In this document: one piece after another, positions 33,975-41,563 of the stretch
Position numbering within the stretch: the first letter of the stretch is position 1
How the letters are laid out: each line of letters starts with the position of its first letter
From: Leifsonia soli
GTDB taxonomy: Bacteria > Actinomycetota > Actinomycetes > Actinomycetales > Microbacteriaceae
DNA length: 64,000 bases
Direction: 5' to 3'
Assembly: GCF_013408745.1 (NCBI RefSeq)
Contig: NZ_JACCBJ010000001.1
Span: 2,604,001 to 2,668,000 of the forward strand
Program-made: the position numbers and the translations under genes
The notes under the pieces: model-generated
Told to the model about the DNA's origin: nothing
Databases searched by the model: none
Seen by the model: only the letters and a program-made list of their open reading frames with translations

Positions 33975-35615
33975 TCAGTCCTGCGGTCGCACCAGGTGCC
34001 GGTCGAGCGCGACGGCGATCGCCTCATCGCGGTTCGACACGTCCAGCTTCCGGTAGATGCTGCGGATCTGCGACTTCACCGTGTTCACGGAGACCCCCAG
34101 CTCCTGCGCGACCTCGGGGACGCGGGAGGTCCGCAGGTAGACCTCGAGCACAGCGAGCTCGCGCGGGCTGAGCGGCTCGCCTTCGGGCCGCGGCAGCAGC
34201 AGGGACCGAGCGGGAACCCGCTCGAGCACGTCGCCGAAGCCCGCTCCCGCGAGCGCATCGACGAGGCCGGGGAAGTCGTCGACGGGCACGAGTGCGACGG
34301 CGAGCCGTTGACCGCTCGCGCGCAGCAGCTCCCCCAATTCCTCCACGGCCGTTCTCCGGCGGGGACCGCCGGCGAATCGGAGGAGTGCGGCGGACTCCAG
34401 CGACAGCGCCTCCGCGCGCACGCGGGAGTCCATCGGCTCTCCGGCGACCCGGCGCAGCTGCTGGAGCGCCGCGCCCGTCCGGCCGAGCGCCAGTTCGACA
34501 CGCGCCTGCCCGACGTGACGGTGCACACTGCCGGACTCGAGCTGACGGAGCACGGCCGTCGCGGTCGTGAGGTCGCCGAGCGCGATGTGCAGCAGCGCCC
34601 GGGACGGCGCGAGCTCGCGGCGGGCTGCCGCCCCGCGCCCCTCCGCACCCCGCAGGGCGGCGAACGCGTCCATCCCGGCGAGCCCCGCGGAGGGCCGGCC
34701 GTCGACCAGCTCGACGAACGCCTCGGTGACGGCGATCGCCCGCCAGTGCTCGATGGTCCGGCGGTCGTGGGTCATCGCCGCCAGCTGCTCCCGCGCCGTC
34801 GGGGCGTCGAACCGTTCCAGCGCCACGACCGCCTCGGCGATGCGGTAGAACGTCCCCGGATACCAGGAGCGCTGCATCGCCGTCCACTGCTCGTCCTGGG
34901 CCAGCTCGATGTAGGCCATCGCCTCGTGGATGTCGCCCCGGAGCGCGTGGATGCCGGCCGCCATCGCGACGTTGGCGAAGCCCGAGGAGTACCCGATGGG
35001 CGGAGACTCGGCCAGACCTTTCTCGAAGGTCTCCAGGGCCAGCTCGACCTCGCCCGCGTAGTACTGGGTCGTGCCGACGTGCGCGTAGATGCGGGAGAGC
35101 GCCTGAACGGAGGCGCGCTGGTCCAGCGGCAGCCCGTCCAGCGCCGCGACCGCCTTCCGTGCCGCCGCGCCGCCGAGTCGCGGTCGCCCGATCAGCCGGT
35201 ACGCGGCGCTTTCGCTGACGAGGATGAGCGCGCGGTCGACGGGCCCCATCCGGTCGACGCCCTGCCGAGCGGCGCGAGCGGCCCCGACGAAGTACCGCAG
35301 CCCCTTCATCCGGCGATGCGGCTGGAGGTTGTAGGCGATGCCGAGCATCATCATGAGCAGCGGACGCGTGTGCAGCTCGGACGCCGGTATCCGCTCGGCG
35401 ACCTGCGCGAACCCCTGCCGGATCCCGATGACGACGTCGAACCAGTGGTCCCGGACCACGGCGGTCGCCGTGTCGTAGTCGGCCGCGTCCACCGCATCCT
35501 GGAACTGCCGGAGCACATCCCGGTCGAACGTCAGCCGGATGTCGTCGGCACCCTCGGGCTCCGGGTCGGCGCCCGCGGAGAACGAGCGCGCGGACTCGTC
35601 CGAGAACGTGCTCAT
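33975..35615 (-). CDS. LuxR-family regulator with TPR-like sensor region
   Basis: About 546 residues: a long helical, repeat-like region (residues about 40-470, rich in paired amphipathic helices as in the TPR part of MalT/LAL regulators) and a C-terminal LuxR HTH ([48 protein letters not shown]). The NTPase domain of full LAL proteins is missing. The ATG at 35615 has GGAG ahead and is preferred to a longer frame from 35750 that would cross the ECF41-type promoter. It diverges from the hydrolase gene. Two pieces of its 3' end are duplicated in the relic at 28473-28598. Signal and targets unknown. Confidence 0.82.
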   Translation of the reverse strand: MSTFSDESARSFSAGADPEPEGADDIRLTFDRDVLRQFQDAVDAADYDTATAVVRDHWFDVVIGIRQGFAQVAERIPASELHTRPLLMMMLGIAYNLQPHRRMKGLRYFVGAARAARQGVDRMGPVDRALILVSESAAYRLIGRPRLGGAAARKAVAALDGLPLDQRASVQALSRIYAHVGTTQYYAGEVELALETFEKGLAESPPIGYSSGFANVAMAAGIHALRGDIHEAMAYIELAQDEQWTAMQRSWYPGTFYRIAEAVVALERFDAPTAREQLAAMTHDRRTIEHWRAIAVTEAFVELVDGRPSAGLAGMDAFAALRGAEGRGAAARRELAPSRALLHIALGDLTTATAVLRQLESGSVHRHVGQARVELALGRTGAALQQLRRVAGEPMDSRVRAEALSLESAALLRFAGGPRRRTAVEELGELLRASGQRLAVALVPVDDFPGLVDALAGAGFGDVLERVPARSLLLPRPEGEPLSPRELAVLEVYLRTSRVPEVAQELGVSVNTVKSQIRSIYRKLDVSNRDEAIAVALDRHLVRPQD

Positions 35616-35695
35616 GGCGGCTCCAGGGTCGGCGGAAAAGGGGGCGTCGACTTCATCGTAATGACGCCCCGGCGCATCGCCCACGATCGCCGGCC

Positions 35696-35726
35696 TGTCA
35701 CGCGAGACCGCGCCCGCCGGTCCTAG
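35696..35726 (+). promoter_or_regulatory. ECF41-type promoter E, upstream of the alpha/beta hydrolase
   Basis: TGTCACG (35696-35702), 16 nt, GGTCCTAG (35719-35726), 45 nt before the hydrolase ATG. One base differs from TGTCACA. It lies 11 kb from the sigma factor gene, which would make this gene a distant regulon member. Confidence 0.68.
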
Positions 35727-35770
35727 CTGACGTGCGTCGGCATGGCGCACCCGAACAGAAGGACATCACC

Positions 35771-36502
35771 ATGACAGACCAGACACCCACCGTCGTCCTC
35801 GTGCACGGCGCATTCGCTGACGCCTCCAGCTGGAACGGCGTCATCGAGCGCCTGCACCGGCAGTCGATCCCCGTCGTCGCGGCAGCGAACCCGCTGCGCA
35901 GCCTGACCGGCGACGCCGCCTACCTCCGCGACGTGATCGCCGCGGTCGAGGGCCCGGTCGTCCTCGTCGGGCACTCCTACGGCGGCCTCGTCATCTCGGA
36001 GGCCGGATCCGCGAACGACCGCGTCGTCGCCCTGGTCTACGTCAATGCGTTCGTCCCGGAGCACGACCAGACCGCGTTCGACCTGTCGTCGGAGTTCCCG
36101 GGCAGCACCCTGGGGGACGCCCTCGACGCGCATCCGCTATCGTCGGGCGGGGCCGACCTCGTCATCCGCCCGGACGCCTTCCACCACCAGTTCGCCGCCG
36201 ACGTGGACGAGCGCACGGCCGGTCTGATGGCGGCGACGCAGCGTCCCGTGACGCAGGCGGCACTCACGGAGGCGCTCCCGACCAGCACGCCGGCCTGGGC
36301 GACGACGCCCGCATGGTGCGTGTTCGGCGACGCCGACCTCAACATCCCCGTCGCCGAGCACCGGGCCGGCGCTGAACGCGCGAAGGCCCGCGGGGTCCGC
36401 GAGGTCGCGGGTGGTTCGCACGCCCTTCCGGTCTCGCAGCCGGATGCGGTGGCCGAGACGATCGTGGACGCCGTCCGTGCGGTGAGCGCGCTCGCCGCCT
36501 GA
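35771..36502 (+). CDS. Alpha/beta-fold hydrolase
   Basis: A 243-residue hydrolase. VLVHGAFADASSW forms the oxyanion region, GHSYGG (near residue 66) carries the nucleophile Ser, FGDADLNIP the acid and GGSHALP the catalytic His. It resembles the MhpC/EstC-like small esterases. No lid domain is evident. The ATG at 35771 follows AGAAGGA. Expression from the ECF41-type site upstream is likely. Esterase or lactonase activity is the best guess; the substrate is unknown. Confidence 0.85.
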   Translation: MTDQTPTVVLVHGAFADASSWNGVIERLHRQSIPVVAAANPLRSLTGDAAYLRDVIAAVEGPVVLVGHSYGGLVISEAGSANDRVVALVYVNAFVPEHDQTAFDLSSEFPGSTLGDALDAHPLSSGGADLVIRPDAFHHQFAADVDERTAGLMAATQRPVTQAALTEALPTSTPAWATTPAWCVFGDADLNIPVAEHRAGAERAKARGVREVAGGSHALPVSQPDAVAETIVDAVRAVSALAA

Positions 36503-36577
36503 GCCAGGGGCGCCCTGTCAGAACGCCCCGACTCCCCGCGCGCGGTCGTAGCGTAGGGGAGGACGAGGAGGCGCGAG

Positions 36578-37300
36578 ATGGCGAGAGTTCTGGTGACCGG
36601 CGCGGGGAGCGGACTGGGCTTCGGTGCCGCGCGGGAGCTGGCCGAGCACGGGCACACCGTGGTCGGCCACGTCCGCAGCGTGGACAGGGCGGGAGCGCTG
36701 CGGGAGGCGCTCGGCGATGACGGGATCATCCTGAGCGCGGAGCTCTCCGACGAGGAGCAGGTGCGGGCGCTCGCCGGCGACGTGGCGGACGCCGGAGGGG
36801 TGGATGCGGTGATCCACAACGCCGGCGTGATCGACGGCCCCGCCCTCCTCCCGGTCAACGTGGTCGCGCCCTACCTGCTGACGGCCCTGGTCCCCGCCGA
36901 ACGGTACGTGTTCCTCAGCAGCGGGATGCATCGCGGCGGACGCGCGACCCTCGACGGGCTCGACTGGGCGGGTCGCACGCGCACCGCGTCGTACTCCGAC
37001 AGCAAGCTGATCGTGACCGCCCTCGCGGCCGCGCTCCCCCGCTTCCGTGCCGGCGTCTTCAGCAACGCGGTCGACCCCGGCTGGGTGCCGACGCGGATGG
37101 GCGGGCGCAACGCCCCCGACGACCTCGAGCTCGGTCACCGCACGCAGGTCTGGCTCGCCGAGGGCGAAGACCCGGAGACCCGCACCTCGGCGTATTGGCA
37201 CCACCAGCGACAGCAGCGACCGCATCCCGCCGTCGCCGACCTGGCGTTCCAGGATGCGGTCGTCGCGGCGCTGCGGGCGCACACCGGCACCAGCCTCTGA
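36578..37300 (+). CDS. Short-chain dehydrogenase/reductase
   Basis: A 240-residue classical-type SDR: VTGAGSGLGFG at residues 6-16, DAVIHNAGV (NNAG-equivalent), SSGMHRGG for the catalytic Ser, and YSDSK (YxxxK) for Tyr-Lys. It would oxidise or reduce an alcohol/carbonyl with NAD(P). The ATG at 36578 has GAGGAGG upstream. It sits 75 bp after the hydrolase and ends before a strong terminator, so the pair may be cotranscribed. Substrate unknown. Confidence 0.85.
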   Translation: MARVLVTGAGSGLGFGAARELAEHGHTVVGHVRSVDRAGALREALGDDGIILSAELSDEEQVRALAGDVADAGGVDAVIHNAGVIDGPALLPVNVVAPYLLTALVPAERYVFLSSGMHRGGRATLDGLDWAGRTRTASYSDSKLIVTALAAALPRFRAGVFSNAVDPGWVPTRMGGRNAPDDLELGHRTQVWLAEGEDPETRTSAYWHHQRQQRPHPAVADLAFQDAVVAALRAHTGTSL

Positions 37301-37322
37301 CGGCGACCGCCGCCGGGACGAC

Positions 37323-37353
37323 GAAGCGCCGCGGCACTCGACCGCGGCGCTTC
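37323..37353. terminator. Bidirectional stem-loop terminator
   Basis: GAAGCGCCGCGG (37323-37334) pairs perfectly with 37342-37353 around a 7-nt loop, between the convergent SDR and CsbD genes. Confidence 0.8.
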
Positions 37354-37378
37354 CGAGCTCTCCGAGCTCGGCGTCGGC

Positions 37379-37549
37379 TTACTTGAAGGCGTCCTTGATG
37401 TCCTCGCCGACGTTCTTCGCCTTGGCGGCGGCCTGGTCGGCCTTGCCCTCCGCGACCTTCTTGTCGTCGTCGGTGAGCTTGCCGATGGCCTCCTCGGCCT
37501 TGCCCTTCAGCTCCTGAGCGGTGTTCTTGATCTTGTCGGCAGCACTCAT
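37379..37549 (-). CDS. CsbD-family stress protein
   Basis: A 56-residue, Lys/Ala/Glu-rich helical protein: MSAADKIKNTAQELKGKAEE, then KVAEGKADQAAAKAK. CsbD proteins are small general-stress proteins of unknown mechanism. The ATG at 37549 has a GGAAGGAGAC site. It is the last gene of the minus-strand Asp23 run (46-bp gap after the AmaP-like gene), which suits a stress role. Confidence 0.9.
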   Translation of the reverse strand: MSAADKIKNTAQELKGKAEEAIGKLTDDDKKVAEGKADQAAAKAKNVGEDIKDAFK

Positions 37550-37595
37550 GGCTGTCTCCTTCCTTCTTGTGTTGGGATGGGGTGTTTCGGGTGCC

Positions 37596-38225
37596 TCACG
37601 AGGGCCGGGCGGCGCTCGTGGACGTGTCGACCCGCGTCGCCGCCTGGAGCCGGGAGCGGAAGCCGCCGACCAGCTGGGCGAAGACGGGAAGCGTTGTGCC
37701 GAGGGCGGCGTCGAGGAGCGTCACCGCTTCATCCACCGCGTCCGTCACCTCGCGCGGGGATGCGCCGCGGCGGCAGCGGACCGTCACCTTCAGCGCCGGC
37801 GTGCGCCGCACCCGGTAGGCGCTCACCGCCACCCCGGCGACGCCCGGCACGGGCTTCAGCTGCTCGGAGAGCAGGGTCGCGGGGACCGCCGTGTCGAGCT
37901 CGACGGAGCCGTCCGGCGTCTGCAGGGTGAGGACCGTGGAGGTCGAGCCGTGACCTGCCCGGAGGATCAGGGCGATCAGCAGCACCACGAAGAAGGCGGC
38001 CACGACGAGGGCGACGAGCGCGGCGAGGCTGATCGTCGTGCCGGGCCACAGCGGCTGCCCGAAGGCGGCGTCGGCCGTCGTCGTCGCGGAGCGGCCGACG
38101 CCGCGCCAGATCCGTCCCGCGTCGGGGACGAGGAGGAGGGCCACGGCGAGCGCCGCGGCGGCGAGCGCGATGAGTCCGGTGACGGCGAGCAGCAGCCGGT
38201 TGATGACGCGGTTGGTGTCGTTCAC
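37596..38225 (-). CDS. AmaP-like membrane protein of the Asp23 cluster
   Basis: A 209-residue protein with two N-terminal membrane helices (about 9-33 and 64-88) and a C-terminal Asp23/Gls24-like alpha-beta domain (VELDTAVPATLLSEQLKPVPG, LKVTVRCRRGASPREVTDAVDEA in parts). In staphylococci AmaP anchors Asp23 to the membrane, and this has the same layout. The GTG at 38225 overlaps the stop of the DUF6286 gene (GTGA). Role at the envelope inferred from the family. Confidence 0.75.
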   Translation of the reverse strand: MNDTNRVINRLLLAVTGLIALAAAALAVALLLVPDAGRIWRGVGRSATTTADAAFGQPLWPGTTISLAALVALVVAAFFVVLLIALILRAGHGSTSTVLTLQTPDGSVELDTAVPATLLSEQLKPVPGVAGVAVSAYRVRRTPALKVTVRCRRGASPREVTDAVDEAVTLLDAALGTTLPVFAQLVGGFRSRLQAATRVDTSTSAARPS

Positions 38226-38794
38226 GATCCGACCTTTCCTGTGGGGGAGACGAGGATGCTGAACCGCATGGGACCTGTCGTGCGTGCGAGGGCGAACTCG
38301 TCCGAGACGGCGGTCCGCACCTCGTCGCGGTCCACGCGCATCCCGCTGACGGGCACGATGCGCACCACCCCGGTACGGCGTCCGAGGCTGACGGTCACCG
38401 AGTCGGGCGACACCGCCGCGGCGCGGGAGGCGCGCCGGGCGAGGGCGGAGGCGAGCATCTCGTCGTCGGCGACGACGGCCGCGCGGTCGCCGAGGACCAC
38501 CCGGCGGGCACGGCGTCCGGGGAGCAGCGCCAGCGCGAGGAGGATCACCCCGGCCACACCGGCGACGATCGCGACGGCGACCAGTAGGGGCGCCCCTGCG
38601 GACGGCGCCGCGGCGACAGCGGCGAGCTGTGCACGCGGGGCCAGCAGCAGCGGGCGCAGCCCGAGCAGATGGAGCACGCCCTCGGTCGCCAGCCACGCGA
38701 CGGCGGCGACGAGGACGACGGCGACGACCGCGGCGGCGACCGTGCGCGGGGAGTGGGTCTCGCGGCGCACGATGCGCGCCTCCAGCCGGTTCAT
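38222..38794 (-). CDS. DUF6286-type membrane protein of the Asp23 cluster
   Basis: 190 residues with two membrane helices (about 18-40 and 68-92) and a C-terminal soluble domain with strands such as VTVSLGRRTGVVRIVPVSG. This kind of protein is regularly found with Asp23-family genes in actinobacteria; the DUF number is from memory. ATGA overlap with the upstream gene, GTGA overlap with the downstream one. Function unknown. Confidence 0.65.
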   Translation of the reverse strand: MNRLEARIVRRETHSPRTVAAAVVAVVLVAAVAWLATEGVLHLLGLRPLLLAPRAQLAAVAAAPSAGAPLLVAVAIVAGVAGVILLALALLPGRRARRVVLGDRAAVVADDEMLASALARRASRAAAVSPDSVTVSLGRRTGVVRIVPVSGMRVDRDEVRTAVSDEFALARTTGPMRFSILVSPTGKVGS

Positions 38795-39108
38795 CGCACT
38801 CTCCTCTCCGTGATGACGGCCCCGGTCGCCCGGAGGTCGACGCGGGCCACCTCGAGACCGGTGAGCTCTGCGAGGCGCTCCCGGATGCGGGCGCCGGCGT
38901 CGGTCAGCCGGGCGGCCAAGGGCTCACCGGCCCCCGACCGGAGCGACCGCACCGCGACCGGTGTCGTGAGCCGGACGGCCAGCGCACCGGATTCGTCGCG
39001 CACGCGGGCCGAGATGTCGGTCGCGCCGACCCCGAGAGCGTCGGCGGCGACCGCACGGGCGAGGTGCTCGAGGGCGATCCGCTCGAACCGGTCGCGCCCG
39101 GCGGTCAT
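38791..39108 (-). CDS. Asp23/Gls24-like small protein
   Basis: A 105-residue soluble protein, FERIALEHLARAVAADALGV then DISARVRDESGALAVRLTTPV and ERLAELTGLEVARVDLRATG. The order helix-strands-helix-strand and the closing GLEVARVDL copy the Asp23 fold (compare GLEVTEVNVTINDV in the bona fide Asp23 gene upstream). 4-bp overlaps on both sides place it firmly in the operon. Confidence 0.7.
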   Translation of the reverse strand: MTAGRDRFERIALEHLARAVAADALGVGATDISARVRDESGALAVRLTTPVAVRSLRSGAGEPLAARLTDAGARIRERLAELTGLEVARVDLRATGAVITERRVR

Positions 39109-39296
39109 GACGACGAGCGCCGGCCGCGCAGGGCGTCGGCCAGGCGGGCCAGGTCGACCTCGCCGCCGAGGACGCGCGCCACCAGGTACCCGACCAGCGC
39201 GGCAGCGGCCACGCCGACGAAGACCCAGAAGCCGAACGCCGCCCAGACGACGGCCAGGCCGCCTCCGATGAGGGCGCCGAAGCGGGCGGCGGTCAC
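39105..39296 (-). CDS. DUF2273-like small membrane protein
   Basis: 63 residues: TAARFGALIGGGLAVVWAAF, a second hydrophobic stretch FWVFVGVAAAALVGYLVARVL and a polar tail. Two short membrane helices with a GxxxG pattern match the DUF2273 partner of Asp23/AmaP. GTG start at 39296 overlaps the Asp23 stop (GTGA); the much longer open frame upstream is a shadow. Confidence 0.75.
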   Translation of the reverse strand: MTAARFGALIGGGLAVVWAAFGFWVFVGVAAAALVGYLVARVLGGEVDLARLADALRGRRSSS

Positions 39297-39706
39297 TGGA
39301 CCCGGGCTTCCTGATCGTCGTCGTCGCTCGGCAGGTGCACGTCGTTGATGGTCACGTTGACCTCGGTGACCTCCAGCCCGACGATCCGCTCGATCGCCTG
39401 GACGATCGCGGCGCGCACATCGGCGGCGACCTTCTGCAGCGACACCGGGTACTCGGCGACGATGGTCACGTCCGCGGCGACCTGCTTCTCCCCGACCTCG
39501 ACGCTGATGCCCTGGCCGTGGTCGGTCGCGTTGATCGCCTCGCGCAGAGCGCCGAGGGCACGGGCCGCTCCGCCTCCGAGCGCGTGGACGCCGGGGACCT
39601 CGCGCGCCGCGATGCCGGCGACCTTCGCCACGACGGCGTCGCTGATCACGGTCTTGCCGGTGGTGGGCTCCGCCGGAACCGCGGTGGTGGATGTGGTGGT
39701 TGCCAT
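39293..39706 (-). CDS. Asp23/Gls24-family envelope stress protein
   Basis: A 137-residue classical Asp23 protein: KTVISDAVVAKVAGIAAREV, PGVHALGGG, VEVGEKQVAADVTIVAEYPV and IERIVGLEVTEVNVTINDVH. The family forms a membrane-proximal layer held by AmaP and responds to cell-envelope stress. The ATG at 39706 has GGAAGGA ahead; the frame from 39787 has none. It leads the five-gene minus-strand operon and diverges from an ECF sigma factor gene with a 163-bp shared region. Confidence 0.92.
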   Translation of the reverse strand: MATTTSTTAVPAEPTTGKTVISDAVVAKVAGIAAREVPGVHALGGGAARALGALREAINATDHGQGISVEVGEKQVAADVTIVAEYPVSLQKVAADVRAAIVQAIERIVGLEVTEVNVTINDVHLPSDDDDQEARVQ

Positions 39707-39857
39707 GTCCTGTCCTTCCGATCCGTTTCGTGCGGCCCATTCGTGTGGGTCGCACTCCTGTGACGGAGCGGCGGCGCCGTTCGTCACGCCGAGAAGCTGA
39801 GAAATCGCTCAATCGTCTCGCCTGGCTAGTTACTACCCGTTCTAGCAGAACCCGGCC

Positions 39858-39863
39858 TACACT
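39858..39863 (+). promoter_or_regulatory. -10 box of the ECF sigma gene, leaderless arrangement
   Basis: TACACT ends 6 nt before the GTG at 39870, so transcription and translation could begin at about the same base. The rest of the 39707-39869 divergent region shows no clear operator. Confidence 0.5.
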
Positions 39864-39869
39864 CAAGGG

Positions 39870-40460
39870 GTGGACCGAGTCGCGGAAGGGGGCAGGGTGA
39901 CGCGGACAAGCCTGCACGACCTCCTCGACGCCGGTGACGACACGCTCGCGGGCCGCGCTGCGGACGGCGACACGGTCGCCTTCGAGGTGCTCGTCCGCCG
40001 CCACGGACCTTTGATGCGGGCGTACGCAGCGCGCATGCTCGGGTCGACCTACGAATCGGACGACGTGGTGCAGGAGACCTTCGTCACGGCATGGCGCCGG
40101 CTCGGGGAGCTGCAGGAGGGGGCGGCCGTCAAGTCGTGGCTCATGCGCATCCTGAGCCGCCGCTGCATCGACCGCATCCGCGCGCGGCACGAGCACGACG
40201 ACGTGACCGAGCTGGACGCTCCGGCGCCCGCGGCCGCCGGTCCGGAGCACGTGACGGAGGTCCGCACCGCGAACGAAGCCCTCGGCCGCGCCCTGGACGC
40301 GCTGCCCGAGCTGCAGAGGAGATGCTGGGTGCTCCGCGAAGTGGGACAGTACAGTTACGACGAGATCGCGCAGGAGCTCGACATCCCGGTATCGACCGTC
40401 CGCGGCCAGCTCGCTCGCGGAAGAAGACGACTGCTCGAGGCGATGGAGGACTGGCGATGA
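39870..40460 (+). CDS. ECF-type RNA polymerase sigma factor linked to Asp23 proteins
   Basis: A 196-residue sigma-70-family ECF factor. Region 2: FEVLVRRHGPLMRAYAARML and ESDDVVQETFVTAWRRL; region 4: LPELQRRCWVLREVGQYSYD and EIAQELDIPVSTVRGQLARG. No C-terminal extension, unlike the ECF41 protein. It overlaps the next gene in an ATGA junction, the usual position of an anti-sigma factor. Start choice: GTG 39870 fits a leaderless TACACT box; GTG 39897 has a GGAAGGGGG site and is an equal alternative. It probably controls its own operon and the divergent Asp23 operon. Confidence 0.85.
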   Translation: MDRVAEGGRVTRTSLHDLLDAGDDTLAGRAADGDTVAFEVLVRRHGPLMRAYAARMLGSTYESDDVVQETFVTAWRRLGELQEGAAVKSWLMRILSRRCIDRIRARHEHDDVTELDAPAPAAAGPEHVTEVRTANEALGRALDALPELQRRCWVLREVGQYSYDEIAQELDIPVSTVRGQLARGRRRLLEAMEDWR

Positions 40461-41053
40461 CCGACCCGTACCTCCGCGGCGACGAACTCATCGACGGGCA
40501 CACGCTCGACGAGCTGAGCGACTATCTGGCCCGCGGCCGGACACCCGCGGACCCCTCGATCGACGGCTCCCCGGAGTGCCGCGCCGCGCTGGCCTCCCTC
40601 GAACGACTCAGCCGCACGACGATGGAGCTGATGGAGGTCGAGGCCGAGCGCTCCCCGACCGACGACGGATGGGTGAGCCGCATCCTCGACGGCATCCGGC
40701 TGGATGTGCAATCCGGCCGGCGCGTTCCCCTCTCGCACCCCGACGAGACCGCCGACCTGGCGCTGACGGAAGGCGCCGTACGGGCGCTGGTGCGCGGCGT
40801 CGGCGACGGCATCGATGGCGTGATCGTGGGCCGCTGCCGGCTCGACGGCGACCTCGAGACGCTCGGATCGCCGGTCGCGGTGCACGTCGAGATCTCCGTC
40901 CGGTACGGCGACCCGCTCGAGGCCGTCGCCGCCGAGGTGCGTGCCGCGGTCGCGGCGGAGCTCGCTGCCCACGCCGAACTGAATGTCGCGTCGGTGGATG
41001 TGACGGTGACGGATGTGCGCGCCGGACGCGCCCAGGACGGAGGACCCGCATGA
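40457..41053 (+). CDS. Asp23-like protein in the anti-sigma position
   Basis: 198 residues. The first 90 are acidic and helical (DELIDGHTLDELSDYLARGR, ECRAALASLERLSRTTMELM) and resemble the start of small anti-sigma proteins but lack the HxxxCxxC zinc motif and a membrane helix. The rest is Asp23/Gls24-like: GVIVGRCRLDGDLETLGSPV, VEISVRYGDPLEAVAAEVRA, NVASVDVTVTDV. It may bind the upstream sigma factor and report on the envelope Asp23 layer; this is inference from position and domain make-up. Confidence 0.6.
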   Translation: MTDPYLRGDELIDGHTLDELSDYLARGRTPADPSIDGSPECRAALASLERLSRTTMELMEVEAERSPTDDGWVSRILDGIRLDVQSGRRVPLSHPDETADLALTEGAVRALVRGVGDGIDGVIVGRCRLDGDLETLGSPVAVHVEISVRYGDPLEAVAAEVRAAVAAELAAHAELNVASVDVTVTDVRAGRAQDGGPA

Positions 41054-41406
41054 GCGCGACGGACGCCTCACCCGCCGCCGAGCTCGCTGCCCTGATCGGC
41101 GGAGTGCCCGGGGTGGCCCGCCTCTACCCCGCCGCCGGCCTGGTCGGCCGGGTCACCGGAGCGGTGGCCGCAGCGGTCGGAGGCGCCCCCGCGGACGACA
41201 TCGCCGTCGCCCCCGACCGCATCGCGATCCGGATCGGGGTCGGCACGGAGCGGCCAGCGGCCGCGGTCTGCCGCGACGTGTACACGGCGGCGCGCGCGTG
41301 GTCGGCCGTCGCGGGCATCCCGGACGCCGTGATCGAGGTCACGGCGGCGTCGATCGAGACGGTTGACACCGATTTGCCAGCACTTCCCCAGCCCGGTCGC
41401 CGCTAG
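41050..41406 (+). CDS. Asp23/Gls24-like small protein
   Basis: 118 residues: AAELAALIGGVPGVARLYPA, APDRIAIRIGVGTERPAAAV and GIPDAVIEVTAASIE, again the helix/strand order of an Asp23 domain. Coupled to the upstream gene by ATGA overlap. The TAG stop at 41404-41406 is also the start of the TAGGAT -10 box that precedes the riboswitch. Confidence 0.62.
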   Translation: MSATDASPAAELAALIGGVPGVARLYPAAGLVGRVTGAVAAAVGGAPADDIAVAPDRIAIRIGVGTERPAAAVCRDVYTAARAWSAVAGIPDAVIEVTAASIETVDTDLPALPQPGRR

Positions 41407-41417
41407 GATCGAGGACA

Positions 41418-41532
41418 ACAAGGGGAGTACTCCCGCCGGCAGTGAGCCCGTCATTACGGATGCGCCATCGCATCCCGGGCCGCTGGTCCCGAACCGAGGT
41501 CGTCGATCCGGTCGGGGCGGAGGAGACCTTGG
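41418..41532 (+). ncRNA. yybP-ykoY (manganese) riboswitch
   Basis: The leader of terC holds the conserved elements in order. GGGGAGTA is at 41422-41429, GTCATTACGG at 41450-41459 and a perfect GGATGCG-CCAT-CGCATCC stem at 41458-41475. CCCGGG and GGTCCCGAACC come next, and a closing helix pairs CAAGG (41419-41423) with CCTTG (41527-41531). The yybP-ykoY class senses Mn2+ and very often precedes TerC/Alx-type membrane proteins, as here. A TAGGAT -10 box (41404-41409) places the transcript start just before it. The ribosome site (GGAG, 41555-41558) is 23 nt downstream, so control of translation or of a short stem there is likely. Confidence 0.85.
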
Positions 41533-41563
41533 CGAGACGTTCCGCCTACCCCTTGGAGTCCCG

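Noticed and set aside
36516..36551. Possible sixth ECF41 promoter (TGTCAGA ... GGTCGTAG) before the SDR at 36578
   Set aside because: The spacing is 21 nt instead of the constant 16 and the -35 box has a mismatch, so it was not counted.
41363..41409. TTGACA (41363) with TAGGAT (41404) as one promoter
   Set aside because: The boxes are 35 bp apart, twice the normal spacing; only the TAGGAT box was kept as the probable -10.
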